A DNA stretch of 64,000 nt, taken from positions 2,364,001 through 2,428,000 of the forward strand of contig JANUWF010001683.1 in the NCBI GenBank assembly GCA_026120185.1. The letters are read 5' to 3'. The notes beneath the pieces are model-generated. The model made no database searches and was not told the DNA's origin. It saw only the letters and a program-made list of their open reading frames with translations. Every line of letters starts with the position of its first letter. Position 1 is the stretch's first letter. The translations under genes were made by a program, and so were the position numbers. This DNA comes from Voacanga thouarsii. Its lineage: Eukaryota > Streptophyta > Magnoliopsida > Gentianales > Apocynaceae. Of the stretch, positions 12,849 to 24,408 are shown one piece after another.

Positions 12849-12898
12849 CCATTGAGGACAATGTCAAATTTATGTGGGGGGGGGGGGGGGGGGGAGGG
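12849..12898 (+). other. Conserved GAGGACAATGT / G-run motif
   Basis: GCCATTGAGGACAATGT, then a run of 19 G at 12876-12894. It has the same layout as the minus-strand motifs at 201-238 and 57093-57129. It lies about 1.07 kb upstream of the LTR; the one at 57093-57129 is about 1.08 kb from its LTR. Confidence 0.6.
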
Positions 12899-13903
12899 AT
12901 TTAATATTTTCACAAGTGCATTTTTTTTTTTTTTAGATTCAATAGATTTTCAATGATAATTTTGAAAATTTTAAAACTTTGTATGAAATTATTTTTGCCT
13001 ATGATAGGGTTATGTTTTTCTTTTTCACTTTGGATATGATTTAGTCATTCAAATTGGTTGGATTTTATTTGAGTAAAATTGTGTATTAAGTTAAATATGT
13101 TAAGTCTTGGCAATTTAAGTTGATCTTTGTTATATTTTAGTATTTGAACTTTATTCTAATTTTCTTGTATGGATATGGATGACGTAATAAAATATGGGAA
13201 GAGTTATTGATTACTTCTTGATTCATGGTTCTCTAAATTTGTTTGACTTGGGGTTGTGAATAAGGATGGTGAGAATTGAAAAATAAAAGAGAGTGAATTT
13301 TTCTTATGGTGAGAATGGAAAAAAAAAAAATAGAGTGATTTTTTTTTATTTCAAAAGAAAATTCTTATCTCATTAGGAAATTACTTGAGGGGGCCAATAT
13401 GGTTAGTCGAAGAGAAGAAACAAGAAGCATCACACTTTCTTGAGGCTAATTCTCTAAAAGCAACAAAAGGATGTTGGGGGGGCTAATACGGTGCATAGAG
13501 GTAATGTTCATGTACTTGAGGCTAAAAAAAAAAAAAGGAGTGAATGAAAAAAAAAAACATGAGCATCTCCTTATTTTGCTACTTAAAGGTTTGCAAATTT
13601 GATTTTATGAGTTTTGAAGTGGTTAAACAACTTGACTTGCATGATTTGTGTCATCTATGTATTGGCTTGAAGTGTGAAGTGATTTTCTTAGACTAAAGTA
13701 TAAACTTGTTTAACTTAATTTTGAGGGTCTTGATATGTTTGATTTAATACATGAGTTTAAAAATATTTTCAAAGGGTTGAATGAATGACAATTTTTTTTT
13801 TCAAAGTTAAAAAAAAAATAAATTATGACTTTGTTATGGATGAATTTGAGAAGAGCTATTTTGTGTTTTGTGCTTTGTACTTTGCTTATGGACATGCAAA
13901 GAT

Positions 13904-13918
13904 TTAAGTGTGGGGGAA
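13904..13918 (+). other. Polypurine tract of G
   Basis: TTTAAGTGTGGGGGAATG immediately precedes the LTR start TGATAGGGTC at 13921, as expected for plus-strand priming. Confidence 0.75.
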
Positions 13919-13920
13919 TG

Positions 13921-14479
13921 TGATAGGGTCTAAATTGTCATATATTTTTCTAGTTAATTGAGTCTATTTTATGATACTTTTAATACAATAATTAGTCATA
14001 TTCCTTTCTATTTGATATTTCAATTATAAAAAATTTTTCTGTGATTTTATGAAAAAATAGGTGAATTTACAGTTAATTGGATAATTTTTCAGTTTAGACC
14101 CAGCACCAGGCCAAGAAGATGGACCTGGCGTCGGCCCTATACTGGACAAAACAAAGCAAAGCAAGAAGAAAAAGAATATAAAACCGAAATTGGAAAAGAA
14201 GAAGAAATAAAGCAAGTGCAGGAGGCTTCAAGAGAAGAAGCCATGCCTCGGCGGCTTCATGGCTTCACCAAAGGATAAAAGAAAAAGAAGCACAATGGGT
14301 CACTGAAGGAAGTAAAGCAAACAAAACTTAGAAGGAAAAGGACAAAAACATATCATGGGAAGGATTGAATAAAGGGAAGTCACGGCTTGGCTAGTCCTGG
14401 CTCGATGATGAGTTTAAAAGAAGGAAAAAGCTTTGTGGGTCATAGTTGCCAAAACAGACAAAAGCTATAAAAGGCAACA
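13921..14479 (+). mobile_element. 3' LTR of G, first part
   Basis: Starts TGATAGGGTCTAAATTG after the PPT. It contains a GC-rich block (CCAGCACCAGGCC, CCTGGCGTCGGCCC) at about 14098-14140. It is interrupted at 14480 by a solo copia LTR and continues at 16383. Confidence 0.75.
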
Positions 14480-16377
14480 TGTAGGAATATATGCCGTCTA
14501 GACTAGTTTATATGATGTAATTATCGAATTTATTAATAAAAGAATTTATTCTCAAAATTTGTTTGTGAATTTAAATTTTATTTGTGCATGATTTTCGTTT
14601 GGAAAGGACCCATTATGTTTCAGTAAGTGATCCATGTGAATGGTGGTCTTTCATAGTAAGATATGGATCACGGGTTACTTAACATATAAATGTTTGTTTT
14701 TAACCGATTGATGAGAATGAGAATCTCACAATGTATAGGTTATTGTGTTATGAATTCTAAATAAGGAATGGCTTACCTTTAGCCAGTGAGTAGTCTACTC
14801 ACTTCATAGCATGAGCGTATTTCGAATACGTAGAACATAACCTGTAATAGTAGTTTCTAAAAGTACTATTTAAAAGAAACCCAAACTATTACTGTTACAG
14901 TGTGGACTAATACTTTATTGCTTGAGTATGAGTTGGCAGTTTGACGAAGATAAAAGTATATACTTTGATAAACTGTAGTTGAAGTTCTTTCATAGAACCA
15001 ATATACTTATACGTTGGTATATGTGACTAGTTAGTTAAGACAGACTTATATAAGATAGCTTCTATGCTATATCGCCCCTTACGACTGTTCAAATGATCTA
15101 ATTATCTAGGGCCCTAAGGAACATGACTTCGATGTTTACTTTGGTGTAGCTCCCTTGAAAAGTGAAAACATTCTAGGAGTCGTGAATCATTGGACTAGAG
15201 GTCTAAGGATGGTAGATATCTATTAGAGAGGTGTTAGTACACTCTTCTTCTCTAATTACACGGCGATACATAGAGGGGTATTTTAGTCATTACACCTGAA
15301 GGTCGAAGACTTTGCTAATGCAACATTGTTCTTCGGGTTAATATTTTCTTATGGTGATATTAGTAAATATTTAAAATGCAAAATATAGTTATTTATGTAG
15401 CAGGGGTATTTTGGTCATTTTAGTAGCCAATGCGATGTGTCTTTTAGTCCCTAGAATGGCCCTTAAGTCGTGAAAGATTTGGGTTAAGAAATTGGTCTTG
15501 ATAGTTATGCATTTTTATTTTATTAGTCTAATTTATTATTCGACTAGAATAAAATAAAAAGTCTGAGAGAGAGTATTTATTTTATCTAGTTTAATTTGTT
15601 AATTAATTATTCAGGGCACAAGGCCCAGATTGAATAATTAAAAAATTAATCTAGATATAAACTAGATAAAAGTATGAAATTTTATATTGGTTGATGTAGG
15701 CTTGTTTATTATTTATTGGGCTATTTAATAAAGTCTAGAAAATAAATAATTGAGATTTATTACTTATGGGTGTTAAATAATTTTATTTGGTTTAATAAAT
15801 AAGACCAAGGGTAACATAAAAATTTAAAAAATATTAAATTAATTAATTATTAATTTAATTAGTTAAATAAATAAAATAAAATAATAAAAAACAACACGGG
15901 ATGGAACTCGTGTTGTTTCGCGTGTATGATAACAGAAAGCATGTATGCTTTTTGTTTGCACGTGAATGACTTCTCTCTCGGGGATAGATTTGAATGAATG
16001 AAAAACGGAATTGAAGTAGTGCTATAGTTTTGCACTTCTGTGAGTTTTGATTGACAGATGAAAAGCAAAGAAAAACAGACTCTTCGGAGTTCAATTTCAT
16101 TCACAGAAAAACAAACCCATGTTGACCAAGCCTTCAAGGTTTGTCAAAACCCAACCTTTAAGCTTTCACCAACTATGCTACGGGCACCATTCAAAAGATC
16201 AAAGGTTTCGCGTGGATGAGACGTAGTAGACATTTGTAAGGATGTGATCCACTAGCCTCAAATATCCTTATACAGACATCTATACCAATGCGAAGAGGGC
16301 CATTCAATCGCAGAGGTAAAATTTTCATTTTCCTAACGTGTTTTCATTTTGATGATTTTTGCCATTTTAAGCCTTCA
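14480..16377 (+). mobile_element. Solo copia LTR (B family) inside the G 3' LTR
   Basis: Starts TGTAGGAATATATGCC and ends TTTTAAGCCTTCA (1,898 bp). Homologous to the LTRs at 37786, 42622-44430 and 61029-62894 (shared ATCCATGTGAATGGTGGTCT-like and GTAGTCTACTCAC-like blocks). Flanks are CAACA (14475-14479) and AAACA (16378-16382), a one-mismatch 5-bp TSD. No PBS or coding follows, so it is a solo LTR left by LTR-LTR recombination. The minus-strand ORFs at 15855-16137 are shadows. Confidence 0.8.
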
Positions 16378-16382
16378 AAACA

Positions 16383-17689
16383 CACATTCTTGGGAGGATG
16401 TAATGCATCATAGGGAGGATGCAACCAACCAAGCAAGGCTTGGCAACTCAGTTGATTATCATCTCAATAGAAAGGAATTGATAGGAGAATGGCTTAGGTG
16501 AAGCCGATTCAAGGACAAGGAAATTGTAGTAGCTTTAACGGCTTGGTTTGTGGCTCGGGTGAGCCAAATTCAATAGAAAAGGTTTTGGTTTTAGTTTAAG
16601 GCATTGAATTTTGTGACTTAATTCTAGATTTCTAATAGGAAACTACTTCTTTTTGGTTTTTGGATTTTCAAGAAATTTGTGAGCCTATAAATAAAGGCTA
16701 TTTAAGTTAGAAATATGTGTGCTTAATGTGGAGACATAGAAAAATATTTTTGAGAGTGCTCCATTAATATTTTCCCTAGAGAAATTTGTCATTCATGGAG
16801 CATTGATTTTGGAAGGAGTTTTCATTGGAAATTCAAAGACTTGTCTATGAGTATCTATCTCTTTCTCTTTTTTTTTTTTTCTTGAACAATGATAAGTTTA
16901 ATTCTTTAATTGTATTTAGATATTATTCTTGGATTTATGATTTTAAATTTACTTAATCTTTGATTAATTAATTATTTTCCTTAGTATTTGATTACTTGTT
17001 ATCATTGGTTATTGATGCATTTTCTTCTAATTGACTTGGGAAATGATGTTAGATGTTTATTGCATTGATTTCATATTTGTTAAATCTTAAGGACTTGGGA
17101 AACGAAGTTAACATTACAGAACCTAAGTAATCAGAGATTGGTTAATTTCACCTTGGGCAAAGGGTCATTAGCTAATTGCATGCTTATGAGGAATCGGGTT
17201 TAATGCATCTTTTGGTTGTTTCAGTGCGATTGGGAAATCTACTAATTTAATCAAGAGATAGTAATTTCATGGATTAGGAAAGAAGTGGAGTTTATATAAG
17301 TGGCAACTTGGGAAATGATTGAATTTTACTTTATATTCTTTTATGATACTAAGAAAATAATTGGTTGTGATAAGTATTAGATAATTCATGTCATGTGTTT
17401 GAGAATAACTATTTGATTACATGTTTTTTCTCCATAAGTTGTGTATATATTTTGTTTTGATTTTGATTTTGATTTTGATTTTTGTATCAATTTATTGGCT
17501 CTGTTAAACAATGAAGTGATTAGTGTGTACTTGTTCCTTTGATGATCGATACTCGTTAATTCCTTATACTATACTTGCTATTAGTATACTTTCTCGTATA
17601 TGTATTTTAGGATTAATGTTTTAATTAAAACTTGACTAAGGGATGGATTTAAATTTGATGGTTTTTATACACCCAAAATTTACGCATTA
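16383..17689 (+). mobile_element. 3' LTR of G, second part
   Basis: Resumes the G LTR after the solo copia LTR. Includes GC-rich GGCTTGG and GGCTCGGGTGAGCC segments (about 16430-16565) and a (GATTTT)n stretch at about 17455-17480. Ends ...AAAATTTACGCATTA. Confidence 0.75.
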
Positions 17690-17694
17690 AGAAT

Positions 17695-18265
17695 TCTCTA
17701 GTGCGTACCCACAAAATGTTTTTGGTAAGTCTGCAGAAGCCATCATTCGTACTATGTCTAGAAGGGTTCAATTCATTCCCTCAAGATACACCAGGTGTAT
17801 GTGGTGGAGTCCATTGAGACAATACCCATTATCTCTTAGGTAATATTGAAAATCTTGGCTTAAGTATTCACCTCCTCGATTAGATCTTAGAGTCTTAATA
17901 CTTTTCCCAAATTGTTTCTATACTGCATTCTTGAAGTCTTCGAACTTTTTAAAAGCTTCGGATTTATATTTCAATAAATACAAATACCCGTATCGTGAAT
18001 AATCATCGATAAAGGTTATTAAATAGTAATAACCTTCTTTCGATTGTATAGACCACATAAATTAAAATGTATAAGTTCTAATGACTCTTTGACCCTTTCT
18101 CATTTTCTAGAAAAAGGAATTTTATCCATTTTACCAAGTAAACAAGACTCACATGTGCCAAACAATTCATAATCAAATAACCCTAAGTCACCTAGCTTAT
18201 GTAACTTAGAAATGCAATTCTCATTTATATGGCTTAAACGACAATGCCATAAATAAGATGAGATT
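17695..18265 (-). pseudogene. pol: Copia F pre-integrase and integrase remnant
   Basis: Minus-strand text shows the GAG-pre-integrase block (HLWHCRLSHINENCISKLHK, CESCLLGKMDKIPFSRK) with the H..H..C..C zinc-binding pattern. Integrase-core fragments follow: IKTLRSNRGGEY (second catalytic Asp replaced by Asn), then TLLDIVR and MMASADLPKTFCGYAL. Several stops and frame changes are present, and the first-Asp segment is poorly preserved. The frame is cut at 17694 by insertion of G; the expected RT and RNase H of F are not found on the other side, so they are deleted or outside the window. Confidence 0.75.
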
Positions 18266-18373
18266 GAATTATTTATCCTTATTTCTTATTGTTTACATTG
18301 AGGGTTAGATTATCCACATCTAGAATATATAAACTATTAACCAAAGTTCCAGAACCATAGTGAATATCATTCA

Positions 18374-19560
18374 CTAAAAAGAACAACATTTATTTTTAAA
18401 AATTAAATGAAATCTATACAAGCCTAAACACACAATTGAGATAATATTTTTCAATAAAAATGATACATAGTAGCAGTTTTGAAGTTCTAAAACTAATCCT
18501 GATGGCAGGTGTAGCTCATAAGTCCTCACAGCAAGTGCAACAACTTTTGCTCCATTTGCAGTATGTAGGTCAACATCGCCCTTCTCAAGCCTTTTACTGT
18601 CCTTTAGTCCCTGTAAGTTATTGTACAAATAAGATCGATATTCGGTATCTAATATCCATATCTCATTTCTAAAGGCAGTATTAATCATAATCATAAATAT
18701 ACCAGGAGTAGAAATAGAAGTGCCCGCAAGCTTCCCCTTCACCTTCTTTTCCTTAATGATTTGCAAGTAGACTTTGAAGTTGTGCCTCCAATAACCCACC
18801 TTTCCACAGTGATGCCATGGGCCTTTGGTGGCTGCTTCCTTCTTTTCCACACCACCTTTGGGCTTAGTAGGAGCCTTCTTCTTCTTCTTCGTAGGAACTT
18901 TCTTCCTAGAAGAGGATGATTCTACTAACATAACTGCATTGGATTCCTTCTTCATGGAGGACTCTGCAGTTTTGTGTAGTTTGATCAATTTGGGTATGGT
19001 GGACTCAATCTTATTTTTTTGGTAGTTAATCATAAATTGTGAAAAACTACTTGGTAAAGATTGCATAATTAAGTCGATACTTAATTCATTGCCCATCATA
19101 AAACTAAGAGACCTAAGATTTTCAATTAGACCCAGCATCTTCAATCTATAAGTGGCCACAGAAGTATCCTCATCCATTTTCAAACGGAAGAGTTGTTTTG
19201 ATATCTCATATCTTTTCGTTCTGGCTTAGGCATCTAACAGCTCTAAAAGATGTAATATAATCGAGTAAGCATCCATATTCTCATCTTGTTTTTGCAGTTC
19301 AGTGGTCATTGATGCCAACATCACATAGGATGTTGTGTCACTGTCCTCTTTATGCTTCTTGTGGACATCATGCTCATCAGTATGAGCATCTTGAGCTGGT
19401 GGTGGTGGAATAGAAGGCTCTAACACGTAGAGCAACTTTTCCAACTTGAGAACAATTCTCAAGTTTCTATACCAGTCAAGAAAGTTTGTTTTAGTTAGTA
19501 TGTTGGTTTCCAAGATGCTACACAGGTTTCAGTTGGTCGACATGATGTAGATGACTAAGA
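18374..19560 (-). pseudogene. gag-pro: Copia F gag and protease remnant
   Basis: The N-terminus at about 19542 reads MSTN then a stop; the next frame (19513-19226) has NILTKTNFLDWYRNLRIVLK and MLASMTTELQKQ, typical of plant copia gag. After a short frame break the 269-aa frame (19183-18374) continues with YRLKMLGLIENLRSL and QSLPSSFSQFMINY, a Lys-rich stretch, and a degenerate knuckle at residues 123-135 (WHHCGKVGYWRHNF; three of four CCHC ligands changed). The protease core follows at residues 176-190 (IWILDTEYRSYLYNNL), where the usual Gly after Asp-Thr is Glu. It therefore cannot be active as read. It lies downstream of a long leader and the F PBS on the same strand. Confidence 0.8.
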
Positions 19561-21836
19561 TGTAAAGATAGAGAAAATTAGCTAACTGTATATGCACATG
19601 TAATGCAAATAATTAGGTCTTTGATTGAGCACATTATTATTTCACTATTTTACTCAAACTAATAGCCCATACTATTAATTCAGGAAAGCCCATTGGAAGC
19701 ATTTTTAGTAGATTAGTATCCAAATTCCTCAAGATTGACCTTAAGTTTGCCCAACAAGTCACTCTTAAGTTCAATGGTAGGTATCGAATATCAATTACAT
19801 CGTATATAATTACCAGATCATTGGGTGATTAACATCTTTTAATGTTAAAGTTTTTAAGCTAACCTAATATTGCCTCAAATTTTCTTTATGCTTGAGTTAG
19901 CCCAACCAGAATAAAGAAATTAGTTAAACCTAACATATTAATCAGGAATTTAAAATTCCATAGCTTGAACGTGCCGAATGTGAAGTAGGTTTGGGTTAGC
20001 CTAACAACCTGGTCTTGAAAAAGGACTCTCATTCTTACTATATTAATGGAAGGCATTAGGTTTAATTTTTAATTGAGGGATTTGTGATATTTATGTCTTT
20101 CAAATAGCATGCATAATATCATCATATCCGTACATTACAAAATAATAATGTGGTTTGGCTATGACTTTACTCTATTAATTTCCTTGAGCTACAAAGGAAA
20201 TTAATTTGGTCAATCCTATATGTTTATGCATGACATATGAAGGAAACCTTACCATCTGCCTTTTAGTCTTAATCATCTTCCATTGAACTTGTAATAAATT
20301 GTATTCTATCTATCAATGTAATCTAATTACCTACAATTCTAATAAAGAAACCTCGACTTGCATTCGTGGAGAGTTAGATGAGAAGAGAAATTTACACAAG
20401 AAAAAAAGAGAAGGCATGACTCTCAAGCCCTACTTTAATTCAAAACCAAAGCGATAAAATACTTGAACAATTTATTTCGGTCCATAGTCCATAACCAAAT
20501 CACCATGCTAAATTTATGCTCAAAATAAAATTAACCATAAGAAATAATTCCAAAATAACTATTTTTAAAAAATAGAATAAATTCTAAAATCAATATTTTA
20601 GAACAAATATTAATTCCAAAATCACTATTTTGGAAAAATAGAATAAATTATAAAATTAATATTTTGGAAAATATATTAATTGCTAAAATCATATTTTAGG
20701 AATTGAAATAATATATAATCTAAAATTAATATTTTAGAAAATATATTAATTGCTAAAATAATATATAATCTAAAATCAATATTTTAGAAAATATATTAGT
20801 TACTAAAATCATATTATAGGAATTTAAAAAATATATAATCTAAAATCATTATTTTAGAAAATATATCATTTTTCAAAAACAAGATTTTTTTTTTTTTTTT
20901 GGTGGAAAAATTCATGTTAGTCCCAAAGTAGAAACTTTGGAAAAAAAATTGGGCACTATTTGAAAAGAACAAAATTTGAACCGTGGGCTATCTCACAAGA
21001 AGACAAATCGTGGAAAGAAAAAAAGAATAGGATTTAAAAAAAAAAAAAACAGGAAGTTGCATCCTCGGGAGGCATTGAATATGCCTCCTACGGATTGCTA
21101 AAAACAATCAAGTGAGCCGAAGTCAAATTCTGGCGAGCCACGGCTTGGGAAGTTTGTGTATCAAGCCACAACTTGGCTCTTAGCGAGGCACGGGTAGCTT
21201 GAGGCCAAACAAAAATTTTTTTCCTTATTTTTTTTTCTTATCTAAAATTTGGTCCTCTATCTCTAGCATTCTACAGAAGACTATTCCTCCATTACATGTT
21301 AAAAAAAAACATTATATTCGATGATTTTTTCACTTTTTGTTTACTGGGTAATAAAACTATCAAAGCGAAGAACAATTCTTTGCAAAGATCAGAAAAACAG
21401 AAAAGGAAAATTGCTTCAAAAAAATGTTTTTTGTTCAGAATACAACATGCCTAGAAAAAGCTTTTTTTTTCTTTTTTTCTACAAGAATTAACATCTTAAC
21501 TCTTGTTATATAAACATTTCCTGTAACTTTTACATAAGCCATGTTCGTTGCAACCAAAGCCCACATAATCATTTTTTTTTTCGTTTTATTAATATACTAT
21601 ATTCTGAACAATTTCAGAACATAACAAAGACCTAAACTTGAAATGAATTTCATAGGATATACTCATAGACACAATTTCTATAATCTAACCTTATACATGA
21701 AATGGTTTTCAGGCATTAGAATAACTCAAAAAATTCTTGAAACAATTTTAAGAAATGGGCTAAAACATTTTCTATTAACATGCTCACGTAAAATAATTTT
21801 CATAGAGACTATGATGAATCCAATAATGCATAAAAA
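19561..21836 (-). other. Long 5' leader of copia F
   Basis: About 2.3 kb between the PBS and the gag start with no supportable gene. Contains an AT-rich tandem repeat (20520-20875), a poly-T run, and a GC-rich patch with GGCGAGCCACGGCTTGGG at about 21130-21210. The small frame at 21643-21936 (+) is not recognised and crosses the PBS and LTR end. Confidence 0.55.
20520..20875. repeat. AT-rich imperfect tandem repeat
   Basis: Repeated modules of the type ATATTTTAGAAAATATATTA, TGCTAAAATCATATTTTAGG and AATATATAATCTAAAAT, in at least five degenerate copies with variable spacing. It lies within the F leader. Confidence 0.8.
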
Positions 21837-21850
21837 GGGCTCTGATACCA
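21837..21850 (-). other. Primer-binding site of copia F
   Basis: The minus strand reads TGGTATCAGAGCCC, a perfect plant copia initiator-Met type PBS, one base after the LTR end ...GAATTCCTACA. Confidence 0.9.
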
Positions 21851-21851
21851 C

Positions 21852-22314
21852 TGTAGGAATTCACCATGCTAAAATAGATTCATGCATTGAAAGAAAGCAG
21901 GAATTCCAGACAACTAGCATCACTCTTATGAATTAAAAGGAATCGAAACAGGTGAGAAAAATGCCTTACAATGTCATCTCTATGAAATAAAAATTTTCTT
22001 CTTATTCAATTTATTCTAAAGATGTGATCCAACCAAGCACAGAGAACGTCTTCTTTGTTGTTTATCCAAAACACTACAACCTAAGTGTAGGATCGCCTCC
22101 AATATAGTCCACACGAGAATGGCTCTAAAAAACACCAGAGTTTTGTGCTAGCAAAACTAATTATAGTGGCTAGGGTTTTCTATGATTTTTCCAGAAGAAG
22201 AAGAATGAAGAGAAAGTTCAAATTTTTTTTCAGAAAAACTCTCCGTAATTTACAGTAATCATAATACCCATAGAGTCCAAATATATGGTCCGTCTCATTT
22301 TTGGCAAATAGAAT
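21852..22314 (-). mobile_element. 5' LTR of copia F, U5-side part
   Basis: Ends at 21852 (minus-strand ...CCTACA) before the PBS. Interrupted at 22314 by gypsy D; the U3 side resumes at 46346. Once D and one AGAAT copy are removed, the join reads through in the same order as the palindrome arms (GGCAAATAGAAT / CCATAATATA... / CTTAATTCCC). Full LTR about 1.73 kb. Confidence 0.8.
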
Positions 22315-22532
22315 TGATATGATCTTGGGGGTATTTTATCAATGAATTTCATGGCAAAATTGGGGGTAAAATACAAGGCCCAATTAAGAGATCAAAATAG
22401 TGGTTTTTGTGAAGAAACAAGATACCCACTTCAAATATTAGGACCCTAAGCCAAAATAAAGAACTTAGAACACTAGAACTGAGAATCAAGTCATCCAACT
22501 CACAACCAGAGTCCATTGATTCAAAAGGAAAT
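22315..22532 (-). mobile_element. 3' LTR of D, U5 end
   Basis: Homologous to 45221-45432 (GATMTWATCTTGGGGGTRTTT..., AAGCCAAAATAAAGAACTTA). Interrupted at 22532 by array E. Confidence 0.85.
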
Positions 22533-23523
22533 TGATAAGACTCCGCTTCATCAAGGAGGTTAATATCAAGGAGGGGGAGGTGTGGCCATGCAAGGACAAG
22601 GACCGATGACGAGATCTAGGTCCAAAAAGCTTCAAGATGAGTTTCAATTGCTCATAAAACCATGCTTGAGGATGGAAGAGGGTTGGATGGTTGAGGAAGC
22701 TAGCTAAGAGGTCATTTTGATGACTATCCAAGAAGCCCAACAAGAACTCAAGCCGGCAACAAAGATGGACGAAATTTGACCAAAGTGGGGTTTCCAGTGG
22801 ACATTCGACGCCGGCCCAAGCAGTAGAACTGGTGCCGGCTTCATTCCGGCATCAACTGGCCCGGAGATAGTGCGCAACCAGCACCGGCTGCAGCCTGGGC
22901 ATCTGACAGCTGCTCCGCGTTTTTGATGTTTTCTCTAGTTTTATCCAATTTTAAATGTTTGTAAAGACTTATTAAGACCCTAAACTATAATAGAACCTCA
23001 GGAATTACTTAGCTATGGTTAGAGTAGTATAAATAGAATATTTAGTTATTTGACAACACAATTCACACACTTTATTCAAATTTGAAGAGAGAGTATTGAG
23101 AGGCCCTAGCCTCCTTGTTCATCTTGTTCAAGACCATACTTAAGGGTTAGTCCTCTTTATGGATGAGTCTATAAATCTTTTGGATAATCCAATGTGGTTT
23201 CTTTGAATGGGTTTTAGTTGCTTTGCTATTCTATAGTTTGTTTGAATTCCATTACTTGAGTGCCTATTTTCTCTATTCTATTTGTTCTTGTTTGCCTTTG
23301 TTGGTTCAAGGATATTGGAGTGAGATTATAGTTGAACTTTCTACTATTCTTGAGGGTTTTTGAAGCTTGGTTCTTCAAGGGTTTGAAAGAGGGTAGGCTG
23401 TAATTTCATTTTCTTCTTTTCTTTTAAGAAGAATCTCTGTTTTTGGTCCCGTTGGTTGAGTTGAACTTCTTACCAATTAAACCACCCACAACACCAAGAA
23501 AAAGCCCACTCAAGATTATATCA
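22533..23523 (+). mobile_element. LTR E1
   Basis: Starts TGATAAGACTCCGC, ends AAGATTATATCA. Has a GC-rich block (GACGCCGGCCC, CACCGGCTGCAGCC) at about 22790-22920 and a TATA box at 23028. Confidence 0.85.
23028..23035 (+). promoter_or_regulatory. TATA box of LTR E1
   Basis: TATAAATA. Conserved in all three E LTRs, about 495 bases from the LTR start and downstream of the GC-rich block. Confidence 0.6.
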
Positions 23524-23530
23524 AAGAGTT

Positions 23531-23542
23531 TGGTATCAGATC
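23531..23542 (+). other. Primer-binding site E1
   Basis: TGGTATCAGATC, seven bases after the LTR end. A one-base variant of the initiator-Met type PBS. Confidence 0.8.
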
Positions 23543-24408
23543 AAGGAAAGCTTTGATTCCAATCAAAGCTTGAAAGTAAGAAAAAGAGCCTTACAAAGTT
23601 GAAGAAAAAGAAAACAGAGAAAATCCGGTAACTCAAAAACATGCTCTAAAAAGGTCATGAAATCTTTGTTATATCTTGATTTTTCTTTTGAGAAATTGCT
23701 CCTTGATGTTAATATAATCCTTGGGAACAAATTTTTCTTGTGTTTGTGGTGAAAATTAGCTTGAATATGGGTGAAAATATTAGTTGTTCTTAACTGACGG
23801 GATTGCATCCAAGGTATTTGATAAATGTTCTATGAGACTGTTTTTTGCTATGGTTGGGAACTTTGATTCTTAATTTTCATTCTTTGGAATATTGGGAATT
23901 AGTATATTACTCTATTATTGAATTCCATGCTCAATAAACTCAACTTTACTAGTGTACACTTGTGATTATCTTGTTCTTCATAATTCTAGTTCTATTTATT
24001 CTTGTTTCTTTGTTCCTGCTAACTCTTGTTTATTTCTTGGTTAGAAGTGTTTCCTTGTGAGTCTAAATGTGTTTTCTTGTGTTGATTGAGTCCACATTTC
24101 TTGAAATTCTTGATTAAAACTTGATTGTTTGAGGTGCCCAACAAGTGTTTGTTGAAATTCCCCTAAGACCCCACAATTGGAAAAATCCATTGATTTGTGT
24201 GATTCACTAAATTGGACTAAATCTTTAGCTATTGAGAAGAATTAGGATTGAACAAAAAGGCTTGAGTATTGAGAAAAAGGCAAGAGGTTGAGCCTATTAC
24301 TAAAAGAGCCTAAGAGAACAAACATGCAAGGAAGTGAATTGATGATCTATTTTTTTTTTTCTAATCTTTTTTGTTTTGTAGGTATAAGTAAGTAAATATT
24401 TCATCACC
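23543..24408 (+). other. Leader of E interior 1
   Basis: Noncoding; closely matched by 27452-28332. A pyrimidine run and TTTTGTAG at about 24368-24380 precede the gag start, resembling a splice acceptor. Confidence 0.55.

Larger units (their letters stand above)
10953..13903 (+). other. Coding-free interior of G
   Basis: About 3 kb of T-rich sequence with T, A and G homopolymers, an ATTT tract, and GC-rich patches such as AAAGCTTGGGAAGGCTTG (about 12257). No frame shows gag, protease, RT, RNase H or integrase motifs. The frames at 11282-11602 and 12324-12602 are Phe/Lys low-complexity products of homopolymers. A Tat-type G-run motif lies at 12849-12898, about 1.0 kb before the true PPT. Confidence 0.65.
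10345..17689 (+). mobile_element. Non-autonomous gypsy element G (LARD-like), 5' truncated, with nested solo LTR
   Basis: Parts in order: 3' portion of a 5' LTR (10345-10928), PBS (10935-10952), coding-free interior, PPT (13904-13918), 3' LTR (13921-14479 and 16383-17689). The two LTR copies align over the shared 600 bp (TAATCARAGATTGGTT to CACCCAAAATTTAC). The interior has homopolymers, ATTT repeats and no gag-pol trace, which fits a large retrotransposon derivative. The 3' end (TTACGCATTA; TCA decayed to TTA) lands in the copia F integrase, with presumptive TSD AGAAT at 17690-17694. The 5' TSD is lost with the truncation. Confidence 0.75.

Noticed and set aside
21643..21936. 97-aa plus-strand ORF
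   Set aside because: Runs across the PBS and LTR end of copia F, so it is a chance frame.
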